64,000 nucleotides of DNA from Candidatus Eiseniibacteriota bacterium (GCA_020633975.1 JACKCR010000005.1:310001-374000), one strand, 5' to 3'; counted from the first letter of the stretch, positions 1-9,811 are shown. Program-made: numbers and translations. Notes: generated by a model not told the origin, from the letters alone.

Positions 1-2
1 TC

Positions 3-107
3 GGATTCGGCGCGTCTTTCGGCTACACGATCATGGGACGGATCACGCTGCTGATCGGAAGGTTCCAGTACCTGTTCTACGACTGGCTCAAGCTGGGACC
101 GAGCTGA
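3..107 (+). CDS. C-terminal end of a probable membrane protein (5' truncated by window)
   Basis: An open frame enters from the left edge and ends with TGA at 105-107. The 34 visible residues start GFGASFGYTIMGR and end in DWLKLGPS. They include a glycine-rich stretch and a hydrophobic ITLLIG segment, which suggests the last membrane segment of an integral membrane protein. I do not recognise the family from this tail. The stop lies 20 bases inside the end of the convergent histidine kinase gene, so the two genes overlap tail to tail. Confidence 0.5.
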   Translation, partial: GFGASFGYTIMGRITLLIGRFQYLFYDWLKLGPS

Positions 108-1656
108 CGTCGTCGTCGAGGCTCGAGTGGGAGGCGGCACCGTTGCCCCCTTCCGCGAGAGAGTCCGTTGCCGCGGAATCGGGGCAGGCAGCGTAGGCGT
201 TCGCGGCGGCGCTGGGGGCGGTAGCGAGTACGATCTCCGCTGGCCAAGTGAACTCGAAGACGGAACCTCGTCCCGAATCCGAATCGACCCGGATCATTCC
301 CCCGCGAGACTCGACGAGCTTCTTGACGAGCGCCAGGCCAAGTCCGGTATGTCCGGTCCCGGATACCCGGAGCCTTCGTCCCATCTCGAAGATCGCCTCG
401 TGGAACTCCGGAGCGATCCCGGGGCCGTCGTCCCGCACGACGACGCGGATGCCGTCGGCGTCGTCGTGGGTGGAAATCTCGATCGTTCCATTCGTGCGGT
501 CGTGATGCGCCACGGCGTTCCCGACCAGGTTCACGAGCACCTGTTCGAGCGGCGCGCGATCCGTTCGGACGAGGAGCGCCGAGCCGGATCGCTCGAGCGT
601 CATCGTGTCTGGCACGGGCACGACCTCGGACACGTTCGCGATCAGTTCTCTCAAGTCGACGAGCTCCGTAGGCTGCCCTCCTGCGCCCGCGCGGACGTAG
701 GTCGACAGAGCGTCCACGTAGCGGTCGAGTTCGCAGACCCGCGAGCGGAGGCGGCCGAGCCGCTCCACCATCTGCTCGACGTTCGACACCTCGAAGTCGG
801 TCTCGATCCAGCTGGACAGCAATCGAATGGCTCGAAGCGGTTCGCGCAGATCGTGGGAGATGACCCGGGCGAACTCGTTGAGCTCCCGGTTCCGCTGCTC
901 GAGTGCGTTCCGCTCCCGATCGAGCTGCCGCAGCGCATCGTTCCGGACGGTCACGTCCTCCACGACGCCCCAGGCACCTGCAAACTCGCCGCGTTCGTCG
1001 CGACACGCGTTGGCCGACACGAGCACTTCGAGAACGGTTCCGTCGCGGCGCATCATCTCGAGCGGCGCGTCGACGAGTTCTCCTTCTCTGCGAAGACGGT
1101 CGAACGCCCAGTGCGCGCGTTGCCAGACGGGGCGCGGCAGCCACTGGGTGACGTAGCTGCCAATGAGCTGGGCCCGATCGTACCCGGTGCGCGCGAGGAG
1201 CGTATCACTCACTTCCAGCATCCGCCCGTCGTTCCCGACTTGGAACATCATCGCGGGAGTGCGCCGGTGGACCTCACTCAGGATCCGGGTCCGCTCCTCT
1301 GCCTCGAGAACGCGCCCCGTCACGTCCGTGACGATCGAGTAGACGAGCCGGTTCCGTGGATCGACCGAAGCACTCCAGAGAACGTGGACGAGATCTCCCT
1401 CCGGGGGGATCAACCGGATTGGGAACGCCCGGATCGGGAGCTTCCTCGCAAAGAGGGAGAGGTACGCGTCTTTCGTCCTCTCTCGATCGTCGGGGTGGAC
1501 GAAGTCGAGGAACGGCTTCCAACGGAGCACGTCGTGGTCGACGCCCAGCAGCTGGCAGAACGCATCGTTGAACCAGACGAGCTGTCCCTGGGGATGCGCA
1601 ACGACGAGAGCATCCGGAATGCGTTCGCACACCTTTTGGAACGTTCGCCCGCGCAC
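88..1656 (-). CDS. PAS-domain sensor histidine kinase (soluble)
   Basis: 522 aa, GTG start immediately after an in-frame TAG. Two PAS domains come first (about residues 8-120 and 130-245; FVHPDDRE is a typical PAS motif). A short coiled linker leads to a HisKA domain whose phospho-acceptor histidine is in VISHDLREP (about 265-275). The ATPase domain follows, with an N box (LVNLVGNAVAHHD), a G1 box (DDGPGIA) and a G2 box (TGLGLALVKKL). There is no transmembrane segment, so it should sense a cytoplasmic cue. No response regulator is adjacent, making it an orphan kinase within this window. A Ser/Ala-rich tail of about 50 residues follows the ATPase domain. Signal and partner are unknown. Confidence 0.9.
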   Translation of the reverse strand: MRGRTFQKVCERIPDALVVAHPQGQLVWFNDAFCQLLGVDHDVLRWKPFLDFVHPDDRERTKDAYLSLFARKLPIRAFPIRLIPPEGDLVHVLWSASVDPRNRLVYSIVTDVTGRVLEAEERTRILSEVHRRTPAMMFQVGNDGRMLEVSDTLLARTGYDRAQLIGSYVTQWLPRPVWQRAHWAFDRLRREGELVDAPLEMMRRDGTVLEVLVSANACRDERGEFAGAWGVVEDVTVRNDALRQLDRERNALEQRNRELNEFARVISHDLREPLRAIRLLSSWIETDFEVSNVEQMVERLGRLRSRVCELDRYVDALSTYVRAGAGGQPTELVDLRELIANVSEVVPVPDTMTLERSGSALLVRTDRAPLEQVLVNLVGNAVAHHDRTNGTIEISTHDDADGIRVVVRDDGPGIAPEFHEAIFEMGRRLRVSGTGHTGLGLALVKKLVESRGGMIRVDSDSGRGSVFEFTWPAEIVLATAPSAAANAYAACPDSAATDSLAEGGNGAASHSSLDDDVSSVPA

Positions 1657-1807
1657 CTATCCCCCGCCGACCAGGACCAACCTGCCGAGTAGGCATTTCT
1701 TGCCGCAGTCAACGAAGCGCGAGCATCGTATCCCTGCGGCTTGGATCGTCCTATGTACGATCGGCTGGTCCCGGCCGAATCTTGAGGGAACCCCGTCTAG
1801 TCGTCGC

Positions 1808-4714
1808 CTAGTCGACGCGGACGACGCGGAGCGTCCGCTCCTCCGTCGGCATACGCAGACGTACCCAATACACACCGGCGGGGACGCGGCGACCGCTCAT
1901 ATCGCGGCCGTCCCAGACCACTTCCTGCCAGCCTTCGGTCCAACGAGCGCCCGGCAGGCTCCGGACGTTCCGACCCGACGCGTCGTAGATCCCGAGCTCG
2001 GCGTGGACGGCCTTCGGCGTGTAGTACCGGATGCGGACGTCCCCCGAGGCCGGGCTCGGCCCTGCTGTCATCCTGGTGAGCGCTGCCGCCTCGACCTCGG
2101 GAGCCGCGGTGACGTCACCCACGTAGAACGAAGCCGGAGCCATGTACGCCCCGAAGGACTCACTGTCGGCAGCAAAGGCCCGCCAGTAGTAGACGGCATC
2201 CAGGTCGAGTGCGACGTCACTCGTCCACGACGTCGTCCCGGTACCTTCCGCCACACCATCCACGGACGCGACGAGCTGAGTCATTTCCGGATCGGCCCAG
2301 ATCCGGAACCCGTACGTGAGCGGATCGCCTTCCGGGTCGACCGCGTTGTTCACGACCAGAGTCGGCAGAGCGGGCACTCCGTCACCTTCACCGGGGGACG
2401 ATAGGCTCGGAGCCGACGGCGGCTCGTTGCCCGTGCCGTTGTCGAACCAACCCACCTCGTCGATTCCCGCTTCGACGATGTCGCCGTTCGCAGTCCCGTC
2501 CGCAGCCTGGACACGAAGGACCATCTGCGAAGTGAGCGGGAGGAGATCGTCGACGACCACCGAGAGGTGCTGCCAGTTCGCGTAGTAGGTCTGGTCCCCG
2601 ATCGAGACGAGGTCGACCGGGAAGGTCGCTCCGCCGTCGTTCGAGAGGGACATGCGGAAGAAGTCGCCCGCATCGCCGCCCGCGTCGCGCTGACCGAAGA
2701 AGTAGTCGAGTTCCAGGCGTGCCGACTGGACGCCTGACAGATCGATCGCTGCGGACCGGGTCGCCGAGACGCCACCGTCGACGTCGTCCGTCCCGAGCGA
2801 GCTGTTCTGCCCGGTGATCCACGCCATCGTTCCCGGAGCCGGAGTCGTGTCGTCTCCCGGCTGGAAGTCCGTCGGGTTCGGATCGATTGCGACGAACGCA
2901 CCTGTCGTTGCAGAGTGGGACGGGTCGGTCGCCCAGCCCTCGGCGCCGGTTTCGAAGTCCTGGTGCACGAGCACAGTCCCCGAACCGAGGCGGAGTTCGA
3001 CCGCACCGGAGTTCGTGAAGCCCTCGGCCTCGACGTCGATCTCGAACGTCACGCTCCGGCCGATCGGACAAGACGCGTCGACGCTCACGGTGAACGGATC
3101 ACCCGTTGCCGGCACCTCGTCGCCGGCCGGGACCGAGCCGAGAGTCGACGTCGCATCGAGCAAGGTGACGTAGGGGTCGTTACAGCGAAGGGTCGCGACC
3201 ACTCCCGAAGCATCGTAGATCACGCTCGGATTCGAGATCGAGACGACGAGGTCGGCGGTCTCGCCGGGAAGCAGTTCGCCGTCTCCCCCATCGACCACCT
3301 CGAGCCCCGCAACGTCGACCCACGCACCGGCCACCTTACAGAGGTAGAGGTTCGACGAGAGGTTCTCCGCGATGAGTCCGTCGCGTTCACTCTCGAGCGG
3401 CCAGAAACCGCTCCCGCTGATCTCGGTGGTGAAGGAGAAGATCCGCTCGTGACGGTTCGTCGCGCCGTGCCCCCAGTCGAAGGCCGCGCCGTTCACGTTG
3501 TAGAGAATCTCCGGTGGCTGTCCCGTCTGGTAGCCACTGTCCCTGGCCATCTCCGCAGCCATCGTCTCGTAGATCGCATCTTCGGACGTGGGAGTGGACG
3601 TGTATCCCCAGGGGAAGAGCACCATCCCGGCCACGCTGTGATAGGACTGCCAGACCACGAAGTCGTGCGAGTCGATGAACGCCGTGTGATTCTGGATCTC
3701 CGGCTCCGACTCGGGTGAGGCACCGCGGAAGGTATCGCTGCACGGATCGGTCGAGGATCCCGTGCCGACCCACTCGTAGTCGTAGTTCCGGTTGATGTCG
3801 ACTCCGCGGCAGCTCGAACCGTCGTTGACGCGCCGGTTCTTCCGCCACATCCCGCCCCCCGACGGGTTGGTCGTCTCGTTGTAGACGAATCCGTCCGGAT
3901 TCACGATCGGAACGAAGAAGATCTCCCGCGAATCGACGAGACGGGTCACGACCGGATCGGTCTCGTAGTTCTCACAGAGGTAGCGAGAGAAGTCGAGGAG
4001 CATCTCGACCGTCATGATCTCACGCGCGTGGTGCATGCCGTCGAAGAGGACTTCGCCCTCGTCCTCGTCCACGTCCGGATTGTCCGAGACCTTGATCGCC
4101 CACATCTCGCGGCCTTCGAGCGTCTGACCGATCGAGAACGGCGCAGTCGTGATGTCGGGGAACTCGGCGTGGAGGAGATTCAGTGCGTCCACTGTCTCGT
4201 CGTAGGTGTGGAAGATCCCGAAGTTGCCCGTCCCCGTGGTGGGGCCGCCGTTCGCGAGTCGTTCGGCCACGAGACGCGACTCGTAGAACGCCGCGAGGTC
4301 GTCGACCTGGATCTCGAAGTCCAGCCCCGCTGCTTCCAGCGCGTCGACTTGGTCTGGCGTGACGACGAACCGGAAGCCACCGTCGTCCTCGCCCATCAGC
4401 TCCAGGCGCTCGCTACGGATGAGGTCCCGCGCAGAGTCACTGAGCGGACCGGCGACACGGATCTGCTGGTAGGTCGGGGTCTCCGCGGAGTCGCCTGGAT
4501 CGGCGGCGAGAGCGGTCCCCAAAGCGGCGAACGGCAGCATCGCCGCGCAGAGAGCACCAGCCACCCAGGGCGCCGCCTTGCGACCTGGGCGAGCGACACG
4601 ATCCCCAGACGAGGAGAGCAAGACTCGGGCCAATGAGAAGTTCGAGGAGAAAGTCGAGGAAGTCCAGGGAGACGATCCCTGGGCTCCGGAGTCAGCAGAG
4701 GAGAGTGGGTTCAT
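1808..4714 (-). CDS. Secreted M14-family zinc carboxypeptidase with C-terminal sorting domain
   Basis: 968 aa. I chose ATG 4714 over the upstream GTG (4741) because GGAGG sits five bases before it. A long signal region ends near ALAADPG. The M14 catalytic domain follows. Zinc ligands are His and Glu in MHHAREIM (about residue 226-232) and a downstream His in SYHSVAG; substrate-binding RKNRR and NRNYDYEW are present; the catalytic Glu is in FTTEISG. After it come beta-sandwich modules and a C-terminal FlgD-like Ig domain ending GVYWVRL. That domain is the type used as a secretion/anchoring signal in FCB bacteria. It is probably exported and cell-surface or extracellular, degrading peptides for nutrition. 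It is far longer than bare M14 enzymes because of the accessory domains. Confidence 0.93.
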   Translation of the reverse strand: MNPLSSADSGAQGSSPWTSSTFSSNFSLARVLLSSSGDRVARPGRKAAPWVAGALCAAMLPFAALGTALAADPGDSAETPTYQQIRVAGPLSDSARDLIRSERLELMGEDDGGFRFVVTPDQVDALEAAGLDFEIQVDDLAAFYESRLVAERLANGGPTTGTGNFGIFHTYDETVDALNLLHAEFPDITTAPFSIGQTLEGREMWAIKVSDNPDVDEDEGEVLFDGMHHAREIMTVEMLLDFSRYLCENYETDPVVTRLVDSREIFFVPIVNPDGFVYNETTNPSGGGMWRKNRRVNDGSSCRGVDINRNYDYEWVGTGSSTDPCSDTFRGASPESEPEIQNHTAFIDSHDFVVWQSYHSVAGMVLFPWGYTSTPTSEDAIYETMAAEMARDSGYQTGQPPEILYNVNGAAFDWGHGATNRHERIFSFTTEISGSGFWPLESERDGLIAENLSSNLYLCKVAGAWVDVAGLEVVDGGDGELLPGETADLVVSISNPSVIYDASGVVATLRCNDPYVTLLDATSTLGSVPAGDEVPATGDPFTVSVDASCPIGRSVTFEIDVEAEGFTNSGAVELRLGSGTVLVHQDFETGAEGWATDPSHSATTGAFVAIDPNPTDFQPGDDTTPAPGTMAWITGQNSSLGTDDVDGGVSATRSAAIDLSGVQSARLELDYFFGQRDAGGDAGDFFRMSLSNDGGATFPVDLVSIGDQTYYANWQHLSVVVDDLLPLTSQMVLRVQAADGTANGDIVEAGIDEVGWFDNGTGNEPPSAPSLSSPGEGDGVPALPTLVVNNAVDPEGDPLTYGFRIWADPEMTQLVASVDGVAEGTGTTSWTSDVALDLDAVYYWRAFAADSESFGAYMAPASFYVGDVTAAPEVEAAALTRMTAGPSPASGDVRIRYYTPKAVHAELGIYDASGRNVRSLPGARWTEGWQEVVWDGRDMSGRRVPAGVYWVRLRMPTEERTLRVVRVD

Positions 4715-4925
4715 CGAAGCCTCCAGGGTGCGCGTGCGCACCTCCCAGTCCGAAAACGGCAGCTTTGAGTGTATCGAGCCCGCTCCGCTCGGGCGAGAAC
4801 ATCCGCATCATTCCGGCTGCGATAGGGTTCAGGGTCGGGTAGACTCGGGCCGATCGGAAACCGTGGTCACTCCCCATCTCTGTGGTGTCCATTCAATACG
4901 GAGTTCTCACGGAGGAGACTCTCTC

Positions 4926-5249
4926 ATGCGCACGGTGACGCGCTGGTGGGGCCGCTATGAAGGGGACATGCTGACGCAGACCGAAGACGGCGAGCTTCTG
5001 CATGATCCTCTCCAGATGACGATTTACCAGGGACGGATCCTCGACGTCCTCATCTCCGGCGTGCGCGTCGCGGTCCGGGGACCGAGTTTCTACGGGGGTC
5101 GGATCCACTTCACGGCCTTGGCCACGCCTTCCCATCCGATCCACTGTCGGGGAAACAAGGCGGGCTGCATCATCAGCGGGCAGATCGACGTGCCGTCGAT
5201 CAAGGCGTCGGGCACGTTCAGCGTCCGGTTGCGACGCGCCCGGATCTAG
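4926..5249 (+). CDS. Small protein of unknown function (107 aa)
   Basis: Starts at ATG 4926 with GGAGGA ten bases upstream. There is no signal peptide or membrane segment. The protein is basic and beta-rich by appearance (VRVAVRGPSFYGGRIHF), with two Cys in a HCRGNKAGC stretch and a basic end (RLRRARI). I do not recognise a family. It is transcribed divergently from the M14 gene and is followed after ten bases by the beta-helix lipoprotein, so the two may be co-transcribed. The good ribosome site and clean boundaries are the main reasons to believe the gene is real. Confidence 0.6.
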   Translation: MRTVTRWWGRYEGDMLTQTEDGELLHDPLQMTIYQGRILDVLISGVRVAVRGPSFYGGRIHFTALATPSHPIHCRGNKAGCIISGQIDVPSIKASGTFSVRLRRARI

Positions 5250-5259
5250 ACGGGCCTCC

Positions 5260-7290
5260 GTGCGTCTCCCCAGACTGATCGCAGGATGTGCGCTACTCCT
5301 AGTCGCCGGGTGTGGTAGCGACACACCGTCTCGGCCGAACGACCGGGAGCCCCCGGGGACGGTTACGGACCTCCTTGCCCGTGCGCGAGACGACTCGTCC
5401 ATCATCCTCACATGGACAGCGCCCGGAGACGATGGCCGCACCGGCCGCGCCTATCGCTACGAGATCCGTACGTCTACTGAGAGCAGCTCGACGGACGACT
5501 GGTGGGAGTCGAGCGCGATCGCGGTGGAGGCACCGCCAGCGCCCGCCCCCGCCGGCGCGCCCGAAGAGTTCCACCTGGAGGGACTGACTCCGGAGGAGAC
5601 CTACTGGTTCCGGCTCCAGACGTTCGACGAGGCCGGCAACGGATCCGCCCTCTCGAACGCCGTGTTCGTCACGGTAGAACCTCCTCGTCCGCCTGCGGTC
5701 GACGACCTCACCGCAACCCGCGTGACCAGCTCCTGGATCGACCTCTCCTGGACCTCCCCTACCGGCGCCGCGAGCGCACCGGTGGAGTACCAACTTCGTC
5801 GCTCTCTCGAGCCGATCGATCTCGCCAACTGGGAGGCCGCAGATTCGATCGGTGGGCTGCCAGTTCCGGGTCCCCCGGGGGCCGCGGAGTCGTTCCGTCT
5901 CGGTGGACTCGAGGCGAGCCGCACCTACTACCTCGCGCTTCGCACTCGGGCGGAGAGCCGAGTGCTCTCCCTGATCGAAGACCAGCTCGTCCTCGACACT
6001 CCCAGCATCCGGCTCCTCCGCGGCGCAAACACCGTCTGGTTCCCGAGCCTCCGCACGGCCATCGACGACGCCGAAGACGGAGACGTGATCGAACTCTCGG
6101 CTGGTGTCTTCACCGGCGGCGAGAACCGAGACATCGTCGTCGATGGCAAGAGCATCACGCTGCGCGGACCGACCGGAAACGACGCGGAATGCAGAATCGA
6201 TCTGGAGCGCAGCGGCCGCGCCCTCGCTTTCCTGGGCGAACCGGGGGGCGGCCAAAACGGCTCGGTCGTGCAGTGGGTCACGTTCGAGAACGGGTTCGCC
6301 GGCCTCGGCGACATCTACGGCGGCGCCGTGGTCTGCTCGGGCGGAGGGCCCGCCTTCATCACCTGCCGCTTCGTGAACAACCACGCCGACGGTGGCGGCG
6401 GAGCCGTCGCACTCGACTCCGGGAGCGAAGCACGGTTCGAGAGCTGCCAGTTCGAAGGAAACGACGCTTCCTCGAACGGCGGCGCACTCTGGTCCGGAAC
6501 AGACTCATCTCCGCGGATCAAGCGGTCGACGTTCACCGGCAATGTCGCCGTGCGCCGCGGCGGTGCCGTCGCCATTCGAGGCGGCAGCCCCGTCTTCGAG
6601 GACCGTTGTGTGTTCCGGGACAACGAAGCCGGTACGCACGGTGGAGCCATCTCTTTCGAGGACGCGGGCGGCGAGGTTCGAGACACCGTCTTCCTGACGA
6701 ACGAAGCAGGTACGGCGGCGGACGCGGGCGGCGGAGCCGTCGAGTGCAACAAAGGCTCGTCCCCGGTCTTCGAGCGGTGTCAGTTCCAGGAAAACGTCAC
6801 GTCCAAGTGGGGCGGCGCGGTCTATGCATGGGACCGGAGCTCGCCCGAGTTCACGGAGTCGATCTTCCTGTCGAACTCGGCCGAACAGGGCGGCGCCGCG
6901 GTGTCCTATAGCCGTTCCGTTCCGGAACTCGATCGCTGCACCATCGTGGAGAACGCCGCCCAATTCGGCGGCGGTCTCCGCGCCATCGGAGCGGACAGCG
7001 GATTCGTCCTGGCCCGAAGCATCCTCGCGTTCAACTCGTCGGGTGGTTCGATCGACTGCCAGGACGGAGTGGGCGTCGACGTCCAGTGCTCGCTGATCTA
7101 CGGGAACGTGCCGCGCGACTGGTCCGCGCCGTGCATCGAGAGCCAGGCGGGAGAGCCGGGCAATCTCGACGCCGACCCTCTCTTCTGCTTCCCGGAGATC
7201 CTGGACTACCGGCTCGCGGAGGAATCTCCCGCCGCGAACACGGCGACGTGCGGGACCCTGGGCGCACGCGAGGTCGGCTGCAGCCGCTGA
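5260..7290 (+). CDS. Lipoprotein with two FN3-like domains and a right-handed beta-helix
   Basis: 676 aa, GTG start. The N-terminus is a lipoprotein signal with lipobox LVAGC (Cys about residue 19). Two fibronectin type III-like modules follow (about 30-140 and 145-245; IILTWTAPGDDGR, ISWTSP-type strands, EETYWFRLQT). From about 265 to 676 there are repeated short rungs of the kind G-G-A-V plus F-x-x-C-x-F-x-x-N. This is the signature of parallel beta-helix repeats seen in Pmp-like or pectate-lyase-like surface proteins. Cysteines recur once per rung. It is probably an outer-membrane surface adhesin or glycan-binding lipoprotein. No catalytic motif could be assigned. Confidence 0.8.
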   Translation: MRLPRLIAGCALLLVAGCGSDTPSRPNDREPPGTVTDLLARARDDSSIILTWTAPGDDGRTGRAYRYEIRTSTESSSTDDWWESSAIAVEAPPAPAPAGAPEEFHLEGLTPEETYWFRLQTFDEAGNGSALSNAVFVTVEPPRPPAVDDLTATRVTSSWIDLSWTSPTGAASAPVEYQLRRSLEPIDLANWEAADSIGGLPVPGPPGAAESFRLGGLEASRTYYLALRTRAESRVLSLIEDQLVLDTPSIRLLRGANTVWFPSLRTAIDDAEDGDVIELSAGVFTGGENRDIVVDGKSITLRGPTGNDAECRIDLERSGRALAFLGEPGGGQNGSVVQWVTFENGFAGLGDIYGGAVVCSGGGPAFITCRFVNNHADGGGGAVALDSGSEARFESCQFEGNDASSNGGALWSGTDSSPRIKRSTFTGNVAVRRGGAVAIRGGSPVFEDRCVFRDNEAGTHGGAISFEDAGGEVRDTVFLTNEAGTAADAGGGAVECNKGSSPVFERCQFQENVTSKWGGAVYAWDRSSPEFTESIFLSNSAEQGGAAVSYSRSVPELDRCTIVENAAQFGGGLRAIGADSGFVLARSILAFNSSGGSIDCQDGVGVDVQCSLIYGNVPRDWSAPCIESQAGEPGNLDADPLFCFPEILDYRLAEESPAANTATCGTLGAREVGCSR

Positions 7291-7297
7291 GCCTCTT

Positions 7298-8161
7298 TCA
7301 GTCCTCGGCCGGCTCGAGCGCCCGGTCGACTTGCGACCGCAGCTCACGGACCAAGTCCTCGGAGAGCCCTAGCCGCGCGGCCAGGAGTGCGAGGTATGCG
7401 GATTCCGCAGGCGTCTCGTCCGCGATGACGACGCGAGACGCAACGTAGACCTCGGCCGCCAGCCCCGGATCCGCCTTCCCGACCCAGGCGAGGAGACCTT
7501 CCAAGTCGAGCGGTCGATCCAGCTGCTCGATGACGAACGTCCGCGCTTCGGAATCGGCACCCGCGGCCTGGAGCTGCTCCAGGATCCGGGCTCGCTCCGA
7601 CGGGTCCACTTCGCCGTCGGCCTTGGCCGCTTCGACCATCGCCCGCACGAGGACACGTCCACGCTGATCGGCGCCGCCGAGCAACGAGGACGCGTCCGAC
7701 GAGGAGTCGGACGAGGACTCCTCACCAGCTCCGGCGCCCGCATATGGCGCCTCCGGTTGCGGCGCCTCGGAGGCCTCCGCCTGTGGGCGGCTACCCGGAA
7801 TCGGCGGAAGGTTCGCAGGACGCGGTGGAGGGGGAGGCACATGCGACTTCCCGACCGAAGTGGTCGCTGCGGAGGACGCGGTGGCCGGAAGAGCTCCTGG
7901 CGTTCCGCCGGGAGACGGTCCTCCCGGTCCGGTACCGCCAGCTCCGAAACCGCTGGGCCCGGTGCTACCAGCCGCCTTCTTGCCTTGGAGGTGTTCGATC
8001 GCTGCAAACGCGATCCCTCCGAGCAAGGTGAGCCCTTGGGGCGAGAGAGCCGCCCTCCGGATGTTCTTGGAGAGGCGCTTCTTCCGCTTCCGTCCACCTC
8101 CGCCTCCGAGTTCGGAGACGAGGAGCTGACCAATGAGGTGCTCGGCGTCGAATAGGCCCAT
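7298..8161 (-). CDS. DUF533 / TerB-like family protein
   Basis: 287 aa, ATG with GGGAGG upstream. The N-terminal 70 residues hold a basic patch (GRKRKKRLSKN) and a short hydrophobic segment (LTLLGGIAFAAIEHL). A Pro/Gly/Ser-rich linker of about 90 residues follows. The C-terminal 120 residues (LVRAMVEAAKADGEVDPSER to the end) match the DUF533 (YebE) all-helical domain, related to TerB tellurite-resistance folds that carry an acidic metal-binding EF-like motif (DGEVD). The molecular role of this family is not established; members are envelope-stress linked in E. coli. It converges with the lipoprotein gene and diverges from the phosphatase. Confidence 0.8.
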   Translation of the reverse strand: MGLFDAEHLIGQLLVSELGGGGGRKRKKRLSKNIRRAALSPQGLTLLGGIAFAAIEHLQGKKAAGSTGPSGFGAGGTGPGGPSPGGTPGALPATASSAATTSVGKSHVPPPPPRPANLPPIPGSRPQAEASEAPQPEAPYAGAGAGEESSSDSSSDASSLLGGADQRGRVLVRAMVEAAKADGEVDPSERARILEQLQAAGADSEARTFVIEQLDRPLDLEGLLAWVGKADPGLAAEVYVASRVVIADETPAESAYLALLAARLGLSEDLVRELRSQVDRALEPAED

Positions 8162-8299
8162 CGATTCCTCCCTTGCCCGGACGGATCACGTCCCGGCAGT
8201 CGCGGCTGAGTGTCACAGAGGGTACTGGGACTACCGCTCAGACGGCAATGATAGTCACCTAACTGGTTCCTCGCCCATGGCTGCCCTACCCTCCACGCG

Positions 8300-9658
8300 A
8301 TGAGACCGATCGCAGTCGCATTCCTCGCCGTCGTCATCGTGGCCGGCGCATTCACCGCCTTCTACGGCGTCACGTCTCGAAGCGCCCCGCCGGAGCGCGC
8401 GGGTACCGACCGCCCGCAGGTCGTCCTGTTCGTGGGCGACGGAATGGGCCTCGCCACCGTGACCGCGGCCCGGATCGAAAAGGGCACAAGGGAGGGGCTC
8501 CCCCACCCGTCAGCCGCACGGCTCCACATCGACGAAGCTCCCGCGGCCGCGCTCGTCACCACACACAGTGAAGACGGCCTCGTCACCGACTCCGCAGCAT
8601 CTGCGACCGCGTTCCTCACGGGAAGCAAGGTGCCGAACGGCGTCGTCTCCTGGCGCCGCGCTTCGGATGGTGCGGTCGACAGCCTCGAGACCGTACTCGA
8701 ACTCGCGATCCGGCAAGGACTGGCGACCGGCGTCGTCACGACCACACGCCTCACCCACGCGACGCCCGCCTGCACGTTCGCACACGTGCCGGACCGCGGC
8801 TGGGAGACGGAGATCGCGGCTGCGCTCGTCCCCGAAGGAGGGAATCCCAGACTCGGACGCGGGATCGACGTCATCCTCGGCGGCGGCTTTCGTGAGTTCC
8901 TCCCGAGTGGCCCCACCCGGCCCGGCACTCGGACCGATGGCCGGGACATCCTCGCGGAACTCGAGCGGTCCGGGTACCAGGTGGTCCGGACCCGGAGTGA
9001 ACTCGCACAGGCGGCCGCAGCGAACAGCGAGAAGCTCTTCGGCGCGTTCGCTCCGTCGCACATGACCTACGAGATCGACCGCGAGTCGACCTCGCCGAAC
9101 GAGCCGTCGCTCCTCGAGATGGTGCAGTCCGCCGTAGGGCAGCTTCGGAACAAGCCCAACGGGTTCTTCCTCCTCGTCGAGGGTGGCCGGATCGACCACG
9201 CTCACCACGACACGAACGGACGTCGCGCCATCGAGGAGATGCTCGAGTTCGACGAGGCGATCGGATGGACCGTGGACGCCTTGGGACCGGACGCGCTCGT
9301 CCTGGTCACCGCAGACCACGACCACTCGATGGTCCTGGCCGGATACGCTCCCGCCGAGAGCGGCGTGTTTTCGCAGGCCGGTACGGACGTGAACGGCGTC
9401 CCCTACTCGACGATCCTCTACGCGAACGGGCCCGGTGGAGAGGTCCCGACCGAGCTCGACGAAAGCGTCCTGAGGAATCCCGACTTCCGTGAACGGGCCG
9501 GCGTCCCGCTCCGGTCGGAGACGCACGGCGGGACAGACGTGCCGCTCTACCTCTTCGGCCCGCGCGCCAAGGAGCGCACTTCCCGCGCGACGATCGACAA
9601 TACGGAGATCTACGGGATCCTGCGCGACGAAGTCCTCGGCGGGTCCCCAAAGAGCTGA
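8300..9658 (+). CDS. Alkaline phosphatase (PhoA-type superfamily), membrane-anchored or exported
   Basis: 452 aa. The N-terminus has one hydrophobic segment (IAVAFLAVVIVAGAF), acting as a signal or anchor, so the enzyme acts outside the cytoplasm. Family motifs are present in order: metal ligand Asp in VGDGMG, nucleophile Ser in TDSAASATA, metal-binding EGGRIDHAHHD, TADHDHSMV, and the late metal-binding His in THGGTD. These are the complete zinc/magnesium ligand set of alkaline phosphatases. It hydrolyses phosphomonoesters to release phosphate. No Shine-Dalgarno is visible before the ATG, so initiation may be leaderless or weak. No Pho box was recognised. Confidence 0.93.
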   Translation: MRPIAVAFLAVVIVAGAFTAFYGVTSRSAPPERAGTDRPQVVLFVGDGMGLATVTAARIEKGTREGLPHPSAARLHIDEAPAAALVTTHSEDGLVTDSAASATAFLTGSKVPNGVVSWRRASDGAVDSLETVLELAIRQGLATGVVTTTRLTHATPACTFAHVPDRGWETEIAAALVPEGGNPRLGRGIDVILGGGFREFLPSGPTRPGTRTDGRDILAELERSGYQVVRTRSELAQAAAANSEKLFGAFAPSHMTYEIDRESTSPNEPSLLEMVQSAVGQLRNKPNGFFLLVEGGRIDHAHHDTNGRRAIEEMLEFDEAIGWTVDALGPDALVLVTADHDHSMVLAGYAPAESGVFSQAGTDVNGVPYSTILYANGPGGEVPTELDESVLRNPDFRERAGVPLRSETHGGTDVPLYLFGPRAKERTSRATIDNTEIYGILRDEVLGGSPKS

Positions 9659-9688
9659 CCGACGTAGTCGTCGATCCCCGCGTCTCCA

Positions 9689-9729
9689 AAAAACGAAGAG
9701 ACCGACTACGCCACGGCAGTCGGTCTCTC
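9689..9729 (-). terminator. Rho-independent terminator of the tRNA-Asp transcript
   Basis: A perfect 11-bp inverted repeat, AGAGACCGACT (9698-9708) and AGTCGGTCTCT (9719-9729), has a 10-nt loop. On the minus strand it is followed by a run of six T (complement of A 9689-9694). Orientation fits termination just downstream of tRNA-Asp. The stem can also serve the convergent phosphatase gene, but no T run follows on the plus strand. Confidence 0.9.
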
Positions 9730-9733
9730 GAAA

Positions 9734-9811
9734 TGGCGGGGTTGACGGGACTTGAACCCGCGACCTCCGGCTTGACAGGCCGGCGTTCTAACCAAACTGA
9801 ACTACAACCCC
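9734..9811 (-). tRNA. tRNA-Asp (GTC), CCA encoded
   Basis: The minus strand reads GGGGTTG as the 5' acceptor arm (9811-9805) and CAACCCC as the 3' arm, then G and an encoded CCA (9736-9734). The anticodon stem CCGGC/GCCGG encloses the loop CTGTCAA, giving anticodon GTC for aspartate. The T arm CGGGTTCAAGTCCCG is canonical. Confidence 0.97.

Noticed and set aside
127-1692. Long plus-strand frame of 521 codons opposite the histidine kinase
   Set aside because: Its translation is Arg/Glu/His-rich with no family motif, while the minus strand encodes a complete kinase. Such shadow frames are typical of GC-rich DNA; the same applies to the long antisense frames over lysS, the subtilase, htrA, the TPR activator and the PAS activator.
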